A stretch of 48,684 nt of DNA from an uncultured bacterium (GCA_903912525.1 CAIWHK010000046.1:1-48684), one strand, 5' to 3'. Positions 34,047 through 42,417 are shown, counted from the stretch's first letter. Notes: a model not told the origin generated them from the letters alone. Numbers and translations are program-made.

Positions 34047-34341
34047 GATGTCAGCCTCCCCCGGGGTCGGCATGGCGCCGGTCCCCGCTGAATACGTGCT
34101 AATCCCTGTCGGTACCGTAGCACTATTTGAGGGTTGATCTCAATCGCCGAATTGATCGCGAGGGGAATAGGCATGCGGTGTGTGGCTGACATCCGGCCAC
34201 TTGATGCGCGACGACAACGCGATCGTGACCGATTCGTGACTGGTCGGCGCGCGGTCGTGCACGAGGTGCGAAAACCATTGTAAATGCGCGGTTTTCCGTC
34301 AGTTGTACCCGAACAGCGGCGGGAACCCGGCCGGGTCGCCG

Positions 34342-35340
34342 TCAGCGCCCGTCCCCATCCGCCGGATACCGCACCCCGCACTGCGCCCGCACGGCGTCCA
34401 TCGTGCGCATGATCGCCAGGCTCTCGTGCCACGGCATCACCGGCGACTCGATGCGCCCGGCGCGGATCAGGTCCATGAACGCCTCGGCCTCGGGCGTGTA
34501 CCCGTCGCCGCGGGCCGGCAGGTCGAAGATCTCTTCGTCGCCATCGCCCACCCGCACGCCGATGCGCGTGCCGGCCCACCACGGGAAAAGGATCCGGATG
34601 CGGCCCTTCGTCCCCAGGATGTGCGCCTCACGCGGCGTGTCCACGCGCAGCGAGGCCGACAGCACCGCCAGTTCGCCGCGCGCGTGGCGCAGGATAACGG
34701 CGATCTCCTCGTCCACGCCCGTGGCGCCGAGGTTGGCGGTCGCCTGGATGTCGACGGGGTCGCCGCAGAGCATCGAGGCCAGCGTCAACGGATAGATGCC
34801 CACGTCCAGCAGCGCCCCGCCGGCCAGGTCCGGCGCGAACAGGCGGCTGTCGGGGTCGAAGGTGGCGCGAAAGCCGAAGTCGGCGGTGATCATCCGGACC
34901 TCGCCGATGTGCCCGGCGGCGACCATCTCGCGCACGCGGACGATCGACGGCAGGAACCGGGTCCACACGGCCTCCATCAGGGCCAAGTTGGCGGCGCGCG
35001 CGGCGTCGATCATGCGCCCGGCCTGGGCGGCATTGACGGCGAGCGGCTTCTCGCACAGCACGTGCTTGCCGTGCGCCAGGCAGAGCAGCGTGTGCTCCTC
35101 GTGGCCGGAGTGCGGCGTGCCGATGTAGACGGCATCGACCAGCGGGTCGGCGGCCAGGGCCTCATAGCCGGCATGCGCGTGCAGCGGCGCAATGCCGAAG
35201 TCGCGGGCGAAGGCGGCCGCGCGCGCGGCGTCGCGCGAACCGACGGCGGCCAGCTCGGCGCCCTCGGCCTCGCGCAGCGCCGCGGCGAACTTGCGAGAGA
35301 TGCGCCCCGGCCCGAGGATGCCCCACCGGATAACCTGCAT
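34342..35340 (-). CDS. Gfo/Idh/MocA family oxidoreductase
   Basis: A 332-residue NAD(P)-dependent dehydrogenase. Rossmann motif GILGPGRISRKFA at 8-20, AVGSRD, VDAVYIGTPHSGHE, the catalytic-type EKPLAVN around 102-108, and the EAVWTRFLP stretch characteristic of the dihydrodiol-dehydrogenase subgroup. Length is normal. Probably oxidises a sugar or cyclic diol; the true substrate is unknown. ATG at 35340. Transcribed divergently from pckA; the 18-bp tandem repeat lies between them. Confidence 0.88.
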   Translation of the reverse strand: MQVIRWGILGPGRISRKFAAALREAEGAELAAVGSRDAARAAAFARDFGIAPLHAHAGYEALAADPLVDAVYIGTPHSGHEEHTLLCLAHGKHVLCEKPLAVNAAQAGRMIDAARAANLALMEAVWTRFLPSIVRVREMVAAGHIGEVRMITADFGFRATFDPDSRLFAPDLAGGALLDVGIYPLTLASMLCGDPVDIQATANLGATGVDEEIAVILRHARGELAVLSASLRVDTPREAHILGTKGRIRILFPWWAGTRIGVRVGDGDEEIFDLPARGDGYTPEAEAFMDLIRAGRIESPVMPWHESLAIMRTMDAVRAQCGVRYPADGDGR

Positions 35341-35387
35341 GGTTTCGTCGCCTTTCTGGCTGCCCGCGAGTGATCGTGATCGACGCG

Positions 35388-35459
35388 TTGTTTCAGGTCG
35401 GCACTTTGTTTCAGGTCGACACTCTGATTCATGTCGACATTCTGTTTCATGTCGACGAA
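35388..35459. repeat. Four tandem 18-bp repeats
   Basis: Four consecutive 18-bp units at 35388-35405, 35406-35423, 35424-35441 and 35442-35459, with the consensus (c/t)tgtttca(g/t)gtcgacact. They form a minisatellite in the divergent region of the oxidoreductase and pckA, about 115 bases upstream of the pckA start. Each unit could hold a TTTCAKGTCGAC-type site. Confidence 0.9.
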
Positions 35460-35574
35460 CGGGCCCGGTTTGCGCAAGTTGTTGCTCGTGCGTGTGCGGG
35501 GCGTCAGCCCCCCGCGTATACTAGGTTATCCTGCGAAGACGTCAACGTCACGGCCGCACGTCCCGGGAGTCACC

Positions 35575-37158
35575 ATGCTGGACCTGAGCTACCTGAACCT
35601 GACCAACCTCGAAAACGTGTACCACAACCTGGCGACGCCCGCGCTCGTCGAGGAAGCGGTCCGCCGCCGCGAGGGCCACCTCTCGCACCTGGGTCCCCTG
35701 GTCACGCGCACCGGCCAGTACACCGGTCGTTCGGCCAACGACAAGTTCGTGGTCAAGTCGGCCGGCAGCGAAGGCAAGGTCTGGTGGGGCAAGCACAACA
35801 AGCCGTACGAAGCCGAACTCTTCGACGCCATGCTGCGCCGCCTGCAGGCCTACCTGCAGGGCCGCACGGTGTTCGTGCAGGACGCCTACAGCGGCGCCGA
35901 CCCCGACTACCGCATCCGCGTGCGCGTCATCACCGAGACCGCCTGGCACAACATGTTCGTGCGCAACATGTTCATCCGCGAATTCGACCAGGCCACGCTC
36001 GAGAAGTGGGACGCCGACTTCACCGTGCTGCACTGCCCGAACTTCCAGGCCATTCCCGAGCTGGACCACACCAACAGCGAGGCGTTCATCCTGGTCGACT
36101 TCGACCGGAAGTACGTCATCATCGGCGGCACCAGCTACGCGGGTGAAATCAAGAAGTCGATCTTCACGGTGATGAACTACCTGCTGCCCCAGCGCGGCGT
36201 GCTGACCATGCACTGCTCGGCGAACCAGGGACCCGCGGGCGACGTCGCCCTGTTCTTCGGCCTGTCGGGCACCGGCAAGACCACCCTGTCCAGCGAGGCG
36301 GACCGCGCCCTGATCGGCGACGACGAGCACGGCTGGTCCGACCGCGGCGTCTTCAACCTCGAGGGCGGCTGCTACGCCAAGGTCATCCGGCTGGACGAGC
36401 AGGCCGAGCCCGAGATCTACGAGACCACGCGCCAGTTCGGCACCATCCTCGAGAACGTCGCCATGGACATGAAGTCGCGCCGCACCGACCTGGACGATGC
36501 GACCATGGCCGAGAACACCCGCGCCAGCTACCCGTTGACGCACCTGCCGAACGTCGTGCGCAGCGGCGCCGCGGGCCATCCGCAGAACATCGTCATGCTG
36601 ACCGCCGACGCCTTCGGGGTGATGCCGCCGGTGTCGAAGCTGACGCCCGACATGGCGATGTACCACTTCCTCAGCGGCTACACCGCCCGCATCGCCGGCA
36701 CCGAGCGCGGCGTGACCGAACCGGCCGCCACGTTCAGCGCCTGCTTCGGCGCGCCGTTCATGGCCCTGCACCCGACGGTGTACGCGGAACTGCTGGGCCG
36801 GAAGATCGCCGAGCACAAGTCGGCCTGCTGGCTGGTCAACACCGGCTGGACCGGCGGCCCGTACGGCACCGGGCGCCGCATCAGCATCCAGCACACGCGC
36901 GCCATGATCCGTGCCGCGTTCAACGGCGAACTCGACAAGGCCGGTTACGAAGCGGACCCCGTGTTCGGCGTGCTGGTGCCGCGGTCGTGCCCCGACGTGC
37001 CGCAGGAAGTGCTGCGTCCGCGCGACACCTGGCAGGACAAGGCGGCCTACGACGCGCAGGCGCGCCACGTGGCCGGGCTGTTCAACGAGAATTTCAAGGC
37101 GTTCGCGTCGGTGGCAAGCGATGGCGTGAAGGCGGCGGCGCCGGTCGTCCTGGGCTAG
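35575..37158 (+). CDS. pckA: ATP-dependent phosphoenolpyruvate carboxykinase
   Basis: A 527-residue enzyme converting oxaloacetate and ATP to phosphoenolpyruvate, CO2 and ADP, the first committed step of gluconeogenesis. RTGQYTGRSANDKF near the N-terminus, HCSANQG, the P-loop GLSGTGKTTLS at 229-239, DDEHGWSD and the NTGWTGGPYGTGRR block are all present and intact. Length matches the ATP-type family. The ATG at 35575 follows GGGAG; upstream in-frame codons read through the tandem repeat area and are rejected. Cytoplasmic. A large hairpin separates it from convergent dodecin. Confidence 0.97.
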   Translation: MLDLSYLNLTNLENVYHNLATPALVEEAVRRREGHLSHLGPLVTRTGQYTGRSANDKFVVKSAGSEGKVWWGKHNKPYEAELFDAMLRRLQAYLQGRTVFVQDAYSGADPDYRIRVRVITETAWHNMFVRNMFIREFDQATLEKWDADFTVLHCPNFQAIPELDHTNSEAFILVDFDRKYVIIGGTSYAGEIKKSIFTVMNYLLPQRGVLTMHCSANQGPAGDVALFFGLSGTGKTTLSSEADRALIGDDEHGWSDRGVFNLEGGCYAKVIRLDEQAEPEIYETTRQFGTILENVAMDMKSRRTDLDDATMAENTRASYPLTHLPNVVRSGAAGHPQNIVMLTADAFGVMPPVSKLTPDMAMYHFLSGYTARIAGTERGVTEPAATFSACFGAPFMALHPTVYAELLGRKIAEHKSACWLVNTGWTGGPYGTGRRISIQHTRAMIRAAFNGELDKAGYEADPVFGVLVPRSCPDVPQEVLRPRDTWQDKAAYDAQARHVAGLFNENFKAFASVASDGVKAAAPVVLG

Positions 37159-37163
37159 GCGGG

Positions 37164-37216
37164 TTGCTGGAGCGGCGGCGGCGGCGACAGCGCCCGCCGC
37201 CGCACTCCGGCAGCAA
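37164..37216. terminator. Large bidirectional hairpin between pckA and dodecin
   Basis: Ttgctg (37164-37169) pairs with cagcaa (37211-37216), and an inner gag plus cggcggcgg arm pairs with ccgccgccg plus ctc, leaving small bulges. It lies between convergent stops at 37158 and 37220 and could terminate both. Confidence 0.65.
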
Positions 37217-37219
37217 GGG

Positions 37220-37429
37220 CTAGTCGTCCACCGAGAACCCGATCTTCACCGTGACCTGCCACTCGGAGACCTTCTCCTTGTCGATGCGGCCGCGCGTCTC
37301 CACGACCTCGAACCAGCGCATGTTGCGCACCGTCTTGCCGGCGTGGTCGACGGCGCGGCTCACGGCCTCCTCGATCGAGTTCGGGGATGTGCCGGTGATC
37401 TCGATCTTCTTGTAGATGCGGTCCGACAT
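37220..37429 (-). CDS. Dodecin family protein
   Basis: A 69-residue dodecin, a small protein that assembles into a hollow dodecamer storing flavin or related ligands. The full family pattern is visible: KKIEITGTSPNSIEEAV, AVDHAGKTVRNMRWFEVVE (the Trp packs against the flavin), and VSEWQVTVKIGF. Length is exactly typical. ATG at 37429. It converges with pckA. Confidence 0.93.
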   Translation of the reverse strand: MSDRIYKKIEITGTSPNSIEEAVSRAVDHAGKTVRNMRWFEVVETRGRIDKEKVSEWQVTVKIGFSVDD

Positions 37430-37478
37430 GGCTTCATGCTCCTTCGATTCGACGTGATGTACCCGCTCACCAGTCTTG

Positions 37479-38999
37479 TCATCTCGCCAGGATCATCTTC
37501 CTGGCGCTCAGCCCGTCCGGCGCGGCGAGCCGCGCCACATAGACGCCGCTCGGCAATTCATGTTCATCCGCCGACCGGCCATCCCAGTTGACGACGTGCT
37601 CGCCGGCGGCGACGCGCTCCCGGACCAGGGTGCGCACACAGCGCCCGGCCAGGTCGTGCACCGTCAGCGTCACATTGCCGCTCTCCCCCACTGCGTAGCG
37701 GATGCTCGTCCCGGGATTGAACGGGTTCGGCGTGTTCTGCCCCAGCCACGAACGGGATGCCGGCGGCGGGCCCTCCCCGCTCAACGGCGCCTCGATGCGC
37801 AGGGCGCGGCCGCCGCCATGGTCGAGGATGTAGAGCTCGCCGGCGGCGTCCTGCCCGAACGACGAGATCGACGTGTACCCGCCCGGCGGCGTGAGCGAAC
37901 CCGTCAGTTCGGTGACCGCGCCGAGCCCGCCGGCCGCCGTCCACTTCAGTCCCAAAATCTGGCGGCTGCAGTAGTCGGCGAACAGGTAGGTGCCCTGCAG
38001 CGACGGGATCGCAGCGCCCCGGTACACGTAGCCGCCGGAGATGGAGCACCGGTACGGCGTGCCGCCGTGCGTGTACTGGTGCACCGGCAAAGTCAGCGAC
38101 CCGCTGTTGCACCCGGTGGCCGGGTTGTAGCAGGCATTGCCCTCCATCAACCGCCACCCGTAGTTCAGCCCCGCGGCGCCGGCCGGCGCCACATCGATCT
38201 CTTCGATCAGGTCCTGGCCCACGTCGGCGATGTAGAGGTCGCCGGTCAGCCGGTCGAACGAGAAGCACCACGGATTGCGCAGCCCGAGCGCCCAGATCTC
38301 GTCGCGCGGCGGCGAGGCCAAAAACGGGTTGCCCGCCGCCGCCACGTAGCCCGGTCCCGAGACATCCAGCCTGAGCAATTTGCCGAGCAGCGTCTGGCCA
38401 TCCTGCGCCCGGTTGCCCGGGTCGCCGCCGCTGCCGCCGTCCCCGAGCCCGAAGTAGAGCATGCCGTCGGGCCCGAACTCGAGGTGGCCGCCGTTGTGGT
38501 TGGCGTAGGGCTGGCCGATGGTCAGCAGCGTGTCGGCGCTGGCGGCGACGGCGCGGTCCGGGTTCGCGCCCGCGAGATAGCGCACGAGTCGCGTGTTGCC
38601 GGACAGATCAGTGTAGTCGACGTAGAATCGTTTGCTGGTCGCGTAGTCGGGCGGAAAGGCCAGCCCGAGCAGCCCGCGCTCGCCGCCGCTGGTGATGCCA
38701 CCGACCAGGTCGAGGAAGACACCGCGGTCGCCGCCGTCATGGTCGAAGACGCGAATCTTCCCGGTTTTCTGGACGATGAACAACCGGTTGTCGCCGGGCG
38801 GGGCCACCAGGCGCACCGGCTGGTCGAGTCCCGTGACCACGACCCGCGTCGACAACTGGGCCGACGCCGACGTCACGCACGCGAGCAGCATGGCGATGGC
38901 GCACAGCGGGGCGATGCACGACGAGGGCACGAAGCAGAGAATCCGGGCGCGACTTCGCGTACCGACGAACGGAAATTGACGGTGCAGAATCGAGGGCAT
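37479..38999 (-). CDS. Secreted PQQ-type sugar dehydrogenase-like protein with CTD
   Basis: A 506-residue exported protein. The N-terminal hydrophobic segment (about 22-40, CIAPLCAIAMLLACVTSASA) is a signal sequence after a basic stretch. The propeller domain shows PVRLVAPPGDNRLFIVQKTG, GERGLLGLAFPPDY, HNGGHLEFGPDGMLYFGLGDGG, IWALGLRNPWCFSFD and YIADVGQDLIEEID, typical of the glucose/sorbosone dehydrogenase family, which uses PQQ. The C-terminus is the sorting domain (NTPNPFNPGTSIRY, WDGRSADEHELPSGVY). ATG at 38999 with GAGGT before it. Sugar oxidation outside the cell is inferred; some family members lack enzyme activity. Confidence 0.88.
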   Translation of the reverse strand: MPSILHRQFPFVGTRSRARILCFVPSSCIAPLCAIAMLLACVTSASAQLSTRVVVTGLDQPVRLVAPPGDNRLFIVQKTGKIRVFDHDGGDRGVFLDLVGGITSGGERGLLGLAFPPDYATSKRFYVDYTDLSGNTRLVRYLAGANPDRAVAASADTLLTIGQPYANHNGGHLEFGPDGMLYFGLGDGGSGGDPGNRAQDGQTLLGKLLRLDVSGPGYVAAAGNPFLASPPRDEIWALGLRNPWCFSFDRLTGDLYIADVGQDLIEEIDVAPAGAAGLNYGWRLMEGNACYNPATGCNSGSLTLPVHQYTHGGTPYRCSISGGYVYRGAAIPSLQGTYLFADYCSRQILGLKWTAAGGLGAVTELTGSLTPPGGYTSISSFGQDAAGELYILDHGGGRALRIEAPLSGEGPPPASRSWLGQNTPNPFNPGTSIRYAVGESGNVTLTVHDLAGRCVRTLVRERVAAGEHVVNWDGRSADEHELPSGVYVARLAAPDGLSARKMILAR

Positions 39000-39092
39000 G
39001 GCAAACCTCGCGGGTCCCGGCGACGCATAGCAGAGGGTTGCCACATGCTAGGCTGGATTCGCCCGTGCGGCCATGCGGACACCCGCACAATC

Positions 39093-39272
39093 CTAGCGGG
39101 CCTCGAGGTACTCCATCCGCAGCCCGCCTTCGTCCGACACGCCCCGGGCGATCGCACGATCCCCGACCTCGAGCCCATGGAACACCTGCATGACGCGCCT
39201 CACGGTGGCCAACGTCTGTTCGTCGGGCGGCGGGTAGGTGAAGATCGACGGCAGGTAGGCGCGCTTGACCAT
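39093..39272 (-). CDS. Small 59-residue protein coupled to the DUF4395 gene
   Basis: A 59-residue frame starting MVKRAYLPSIFTYPPPDE and ending GGLRMEYLEAR. It is hydrophilic, without membrane segments. It begins 5 bases after the DUF4395 stop, with GTAGGCGGC just before the ATG, so it is probably co-translated. I do not recognise the family. Codon use looks like that of the neighbours. Confidence 0.55.
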   Translation of the reverse strand: MVKRAYLPSIFTYPPPDEQTLATVRRVMQVFHGLEVGDRAIARGVSDEGGLRMEYLEAR

Positions 39273-39277
39273 GCCGC

Positions 39278-39985
39278 CTACGAACCGGCCTTGGCCTCGG
39301 CCGACGACGCGGCAGCATCCGCGCCGCCGAACAGGTCGTGCGGCGGCACGCGGTAGGTGTCCTGGAGCAGCACGACCACGGCCACGACATAGGCCACGAA
39401 GCAAAGGACGATGGCCACCTGCGCCTTCGATGTCTTCTGGATCTCCTGCCGGTCCTTGACGTCGCACACCTCGCCGGGGCAGTACTGCGCCTTCTCCCGG
39501 TAGATCAGCGCGTACACCTTGCAACCGATGCAGACGCCGAACGACGTCTCGCAGAACAGGAACACCAGGCAGGCCAGGCAGATCAGGCCCGTGATCGGGC
39601 TGTACGTGTTGGCCACCACCGCCAGCGCGAACATGACCGACGCCAGCACGACGCCGATGATCCAGGCGAACTTCTTCGCCGCGGCGCCGACGTACTCGGG
39701 CGTCTGCTTCCGCACGATGAGGCGACCGAGGATCAGGAAGGGCGCGTAGCGCGGGCTCAACAGGACGCGGATCAGCATATCGGTCAGGAAGATCGTGACG
39801 GTGTACTTCAGCAGGAGGAAGTTGTGTTTGAGCACCGCGGTCATGATCGCGACGAACATCAGGACGAAGAGCAGGCCGGCGGCGGCCCGGATCTCGCGCT
39901 CATTGAGGACGGGGATCGTGTAGCCGGCGACTTTTTCGCCGAATCCCAGCGAACGGCCACTGCTGCTGCTGCCGTCTCGTGACAT
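39278..39985 (-). CDS. DUF4395 membrane protein
   Basis: A 235-residue membrane protein with about four to five helices, two near the N-terminus (AAGLLFVLMFVAIMTAVL, YTVTIFLTDMLIRVLL), two in the middle and one C-terminal (AIVLCFVAYVVAVVVLL). The Cys-rich linker CETSFGVCIGCKVYALIYREKAQYCPGEVC matches the DUF4395 pattern; it is split here as CETSFGVCIGC and CPGEVC. Members of this family are often found near thioredoxin-like genes, hinting at thiol-redox handling. ATG at 39985 with GAGAGGAA before it. The small 59-residue gene follows at once. Confidence 0.82.
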   Translation of the reverse strand: MSRDGSSSSGRSLGFGEKVAGYTIPVLNEREIRAAAGLLFVLMFVAIMTAVLKHNFLLLKYTVTIFLTDMLIRVLLSPRYAPFLILGRLIVRKQTPEYVGAAAKKFAWIIGVVLASVMFALAVVANTYSPITGLICLACLVFLFCETSFGVCIGCKVYALIYREKAQYCPGEVCDVKDRQEIQKTSKAQVAIVLCFVAYVVAVVVLLQDTYRVPPHDLFGGADAAASSAEAKAGS

Positions 39986-40185
39986 GTAGGCATTCCTCTC
40001 GGGTTCCGGTCCGGGATGTGTTCGGCCGCGGGATGATAGTGCCGGTATCGGGTTTCGTCCAGCGCACCAGGGTCTGGCCGCAGACTGACCTGACCCCCTA
40101 GATCCAGCCCAAGCCGAATGGTGGAATCGCCCCGACGGGCAGGGGCGGTTCAGCTGAGCTGGCAAGTCAAGCGCCCGGGCATGCA

Positions 40186-40219
40186 GAAGCCCCGCCACTC
40201 CAACGAGCAGCGGGGCCTC
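40186..40219 (-). terminator. Hairpin after the RRM gene
   Basis: A 10-bp stem with one wobble pair (gaagccccgc/gcggggcctc) and a 14-base loop, 41 bases after the RRM stop. No clear U-run on the minus side. Confidence 0.5.
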
Positions 40220-40259
40220 ATACAAGCATCAACCCGCAGGCTGACCCTGCCTTAAACGA

Positions 40260-40589
40260 CTACCACCGGCTCCCGCCGCCGCCCGAGCCGCCACGGCTGC
40301 CGCCGCCGTAGCCGCCGCCGCCGCCGCCGCCGCCACCGGCGCCACGGGGCTTGTCCTCGGCCTGGTTCACGCGCAGCGCGCGGCCGCCCAGCTCCTTGCC
40401 GTCGAGGGCCTGGATGGCGCCGGAAATCGCGTCGTCATCCATCTCGATGAAGCCGAAGCCACGCGGGCGACCGGTCTCGCGGTCGTTGATCAGCGCCACC
40501 GAGTGAACGGTGCCATGCTGACCGAACAGCTGCTTGAGTTCGTCTTCGGTCGCGGTGAAGGGCAGGTTACCGATGTACAGTTTCTTCAA
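40260..40589 (-). CDS. Glycine-rich RRM RNA-binding protein
   Basis: A 109-residue RNA-binding protein. One RRM (residues 1-80) has RNP2 LYIGNL at 4-9 and RNP1 RGFGFIEM at 43-50. A Gly-rich tail (about 20 glycines with Arg/Ser, ending GGGGSRW) follows. The TTG at 40589 is preceded by GGAG eight bases upstream. Family members bind RNA and often rise in the cold. The leader between 40590 and 40830 contains strong hairpins, which may regulate it. Confidence 0.92.
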   Translation of the reverse strand: MKKLYIGNLPFTATEDELKQLFGQHGTVHSVALINDRETGRPRGFGFIEMDDDAISGAIQALDGKELGGRALRVNQAEDKPRGAGGGGGGGGGYGGGSRGGSGGGGSRW

Positions 40590-40711
40590 AACGTTCGCTC
40601 CAAGTGCGGGCGTTCCCGCTTAACCAAGCACTCGGGGTGGCCGGAGTATTCCAGCCGATCCGTCGCGCTTCAAAAATGGCCGGGGCGCCTGTGCGGCGCC
40701 ATCGGCCCCAT

Positions 40712-40728
40712 CCCCCGACGGTCGGGGG
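40712..40728. promoter_or_regulatory. GC palindrome in RRM leader
   Basis: A 17-base palindrome with a one-base centre (cccccgac g gtcggggg), 123 bases before the RRM start codon on the minus strand. A stable hairpin in the 5' leader is possible. Confidence 0.45.
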
Positions 40729-40795
40729 AATCTCGTGGCCTGCGTTGCGCGCGAGCGCGGACATCCGCAATCGTAACGCGTCGCTTTGCAGGCAC

Positions 40796-40830
40796 ATAAA
40801 AAGACCCTCGTGCCACCAGGGCCGAGGGCC
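40796..40830 (-). terminator. Terminator-like hairpin with U-run
   Basis: On the minus strand GGCCCTCG pairs with CGAGGGTC (one G-U), followed by TTTTTATG. It begins immediately after the stop of the tiny frame at 40831. It could end that transcript, or act as an attenuator before the RRM gene. Confidence 0.65.
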
Positions 40831-40929
40831 TCAGTAAACTTCGTGCTCGTCGATTCCCGTGCAGACGAGGATGGCCCCCGTAAGCAGCACCCGGATCGAA
40901 CTCATCCTGAGCGCACCACAAGATAACAT
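40831..40929 (-). CDS. Possible tiny leader or small membrane peptide
   Basis: A 32-codon frame (ATG at 40929; alternative ATG at 40905) with a hydrophobic core (MSSIRVLLTGAILVCTGIDE). The stop touches the terminator hairpin. No strong ribosome site. Very short, so it may be chance. Confidence 0.3.
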   Translation of the reverse strand: MLSCGALRMSSIRVLLTGAILVCTGIDEHEVY

Positions 40930-41100
40930 GAACAATGGCTTTTAGCCACAGAGATCGTGTATCTGACTAGTGGGAAACCACTTAACAGGCGCGAACACGC
41001 GGCCGGACTTCCCGGCCTGAATATTCCGGGCTGCTCAGGGACTCCTCATCCAGGTACGGTTGTACCCTATGAGGTGTCTGCAGAACCGGGGGAAGTCCAA

Positions 41101-42147
41101 TCAAGTCACACGCCTCCAACGCGCCCCACGTCCGCGACCATCCAACACTACGAGGCCTTCATCCCGCATCGCGACCAATTCCCGTTTGATCGTTGGCAAG
41201 CTGACGCCGGGGCATTGGGCTTTGATGTCCGCCAAGGCGAACGGACCGACCATTCGCGCGACCGCTTCACGGACGAGCATGGCCCTGCTGCCGCCTCCGC
41301 GGTTCAATTCGCCCACACGCTCGGTGAATTCGGCGTAGGCCCGCAGCAGAACACCCCAGAAGTAGTCCAGCCAGGGGTGCGGATCGTGGCGACCGTCATG
41401 CCATTGACGCGAGCTTCGCGCGAGTGCCTCGTAGTATGTCTCCTTCGATTCCTCGATGACACGCTCGAGGCTGATGTACCTGCCGACTTGGTGACCCATT
41501 CGGTAGAGCAGAAGCAGCGTCAGCAACCGCGACACACGACCGTTGCCGTCGGCAAAGGGGTGGATGCACAGGAAGTCGAGAACGGCTAGGGGCGCCACCA
41601 CCAGACCGGGACGTTCTTCCGCATACAGCGCACGGCGCAGACCGGATGCCAGGTCATCCATGGCCTGAGGCGTGGCCACGGCCGGCACGGGCTTGAATCG
41701 TACGCACAACACACCAGTGGGATCGCGCTCGACGATTTCGTTGTCCACCATCTTCCAGTTGCCGCCGGGCTGCGGCAGGTAGCGATACATGACCGCGTGG
41801 AGTTGGCGGATGACGTTTGCCGTCATGTCCATGTCGGCGGCCGAATCATGGATCAGGGCCAGAACATCGCGATATCCCGCGATCTCCTGTTCCGACCGGT
41901 TGTCCGGCGTGGTGTGTTCGATCACGATGCCCTGGATGCGCTTGCGGGGCGCCCGGATGCCCTCTATCCGGTTGGACGACTCGGCCGATTCGACCTGGGC
42001 AATCCTGCGCATCGTCTTGAGCACTTCCGGCAGGCGGTCAGCATAGAGAGCCTGTTTGCCTTGGTATTCGCCGATGCGATTCAGCGTCTCGAGCTGCAGT
42101 GCCGAGAACTGCAGGCCGTCGAGGTAACCTGGCGTCAGGGAATGCAT
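41101..42147 (-). CDS. Fic-domain AMP-transferase (class II)
   Basis: A 348-residue protein. The Fic active site HPFADGNGRVSR at 196-207 is complete. The N-terminal autoinhibitory motif of class II, (S/T)xxxE(G/N), is present as SNRIEG at 58-63. A C-terminal winged-helix-like segment (AVARMVGPFALADIKAQ, SLPTIKRELVAM) may read DNA and self-regulate. Fic enzymes transfer AMP (or other nucleotide parts) to protein targets. ATG at 42147 with AAGGAG eight bases away. Upstream, three TGGCTCA boxes look like operators. Confidence 0.93.
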   Translation of the reverse strand: MHSLTPGYLDGLQFSALQLETLNRIGEYQGKQALYADRLPEVLKTMRRIAQVESAESSNRIEGIRAPRKRIQGIVIEHTTPDNRSEQEIAGYRDVLALIHDSAADMDMTANVIRQLHAVMYRYLPQPGGNWKMVDNEIVERDPTGVLCVRFKPVPAVATPQAMDDLASGLRRALYAEERPGLVVAPLAVLDFLCIHPFADGNGRVSRLLTLLLLYRMGHQVGRYISLERVIEESKETYYEALARSSRQWHDGRHDPHPWLDYFWGVLLRAYAEFTERVGELNRGGGSRAMLVREAVARMVGPFALADIKAQCPGVSLPTIKRELVAMRDEGLVVLDGRGRGARWRRVT

Positions 42148-42173
42148 GAGGGCTCCTTCCAGCGTCGCCGGAT

Positions 42174-42240
42174 TGGCTCACTTCGTCTTTTTGGGATCAT
42201 TTTGCATCAACTTGAGCCATTTGTCGAATGCTTTGGCTCA
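42174..42240. promoter_or_regulatory. TGGCTCA box array upstream of fic
   Basis: Three copies of TGGCTCA or its complement at 42174-42180 (+), 42213-42219 (-) and 42234-42240 (+), 27-93 bases upstream of the Fic start. The last two form a 7-bp inverted repeat with a 14-base gap. They suit binding by the Fic protein's own winged helix or by another regulator. Confidence 0.6.
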
Positions 42241-42417
42241 TTTCACTGTCGTAGCGCAGCCGATTTCGTCCGAAGTGCAACGCTGATGCACAATGGACGC
42301 GTCACGTGCTATATTGTTGTATACCTTGCTTTTATCTCTCGACCGGGGACGAATGGAATCGAAAGCACGGCCATATTGAAAATCGGCCGCGTTTGGTGTT
42401 AACTAAATACCCTACAA

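Larger units (their letters stand above)
40590..41100. other. 511-base intergenic region upstream of the RRM gene
   Basis: No large gene. It holds a GC palindrome (40712-40728), a terminator-like hairpin (40803-40830) and a tiny frame (40831-40929), all oriented with the RRM gene. The 40930-41100 part shows nothing certain. Confidence 0.5.

Noticed and set aside
29898-34091. A 1397-codon frame opposite the M36-like protease
   Set aside because: Antisense shadow; no signal, domain or ribosome site, rich in Arg/Val/Gly/Asp as expected from complement codons.
35388-35459. CRISPR-like array
   Set aside because: Units are contiguous 18-mers without spacers, and no cas gene is near.
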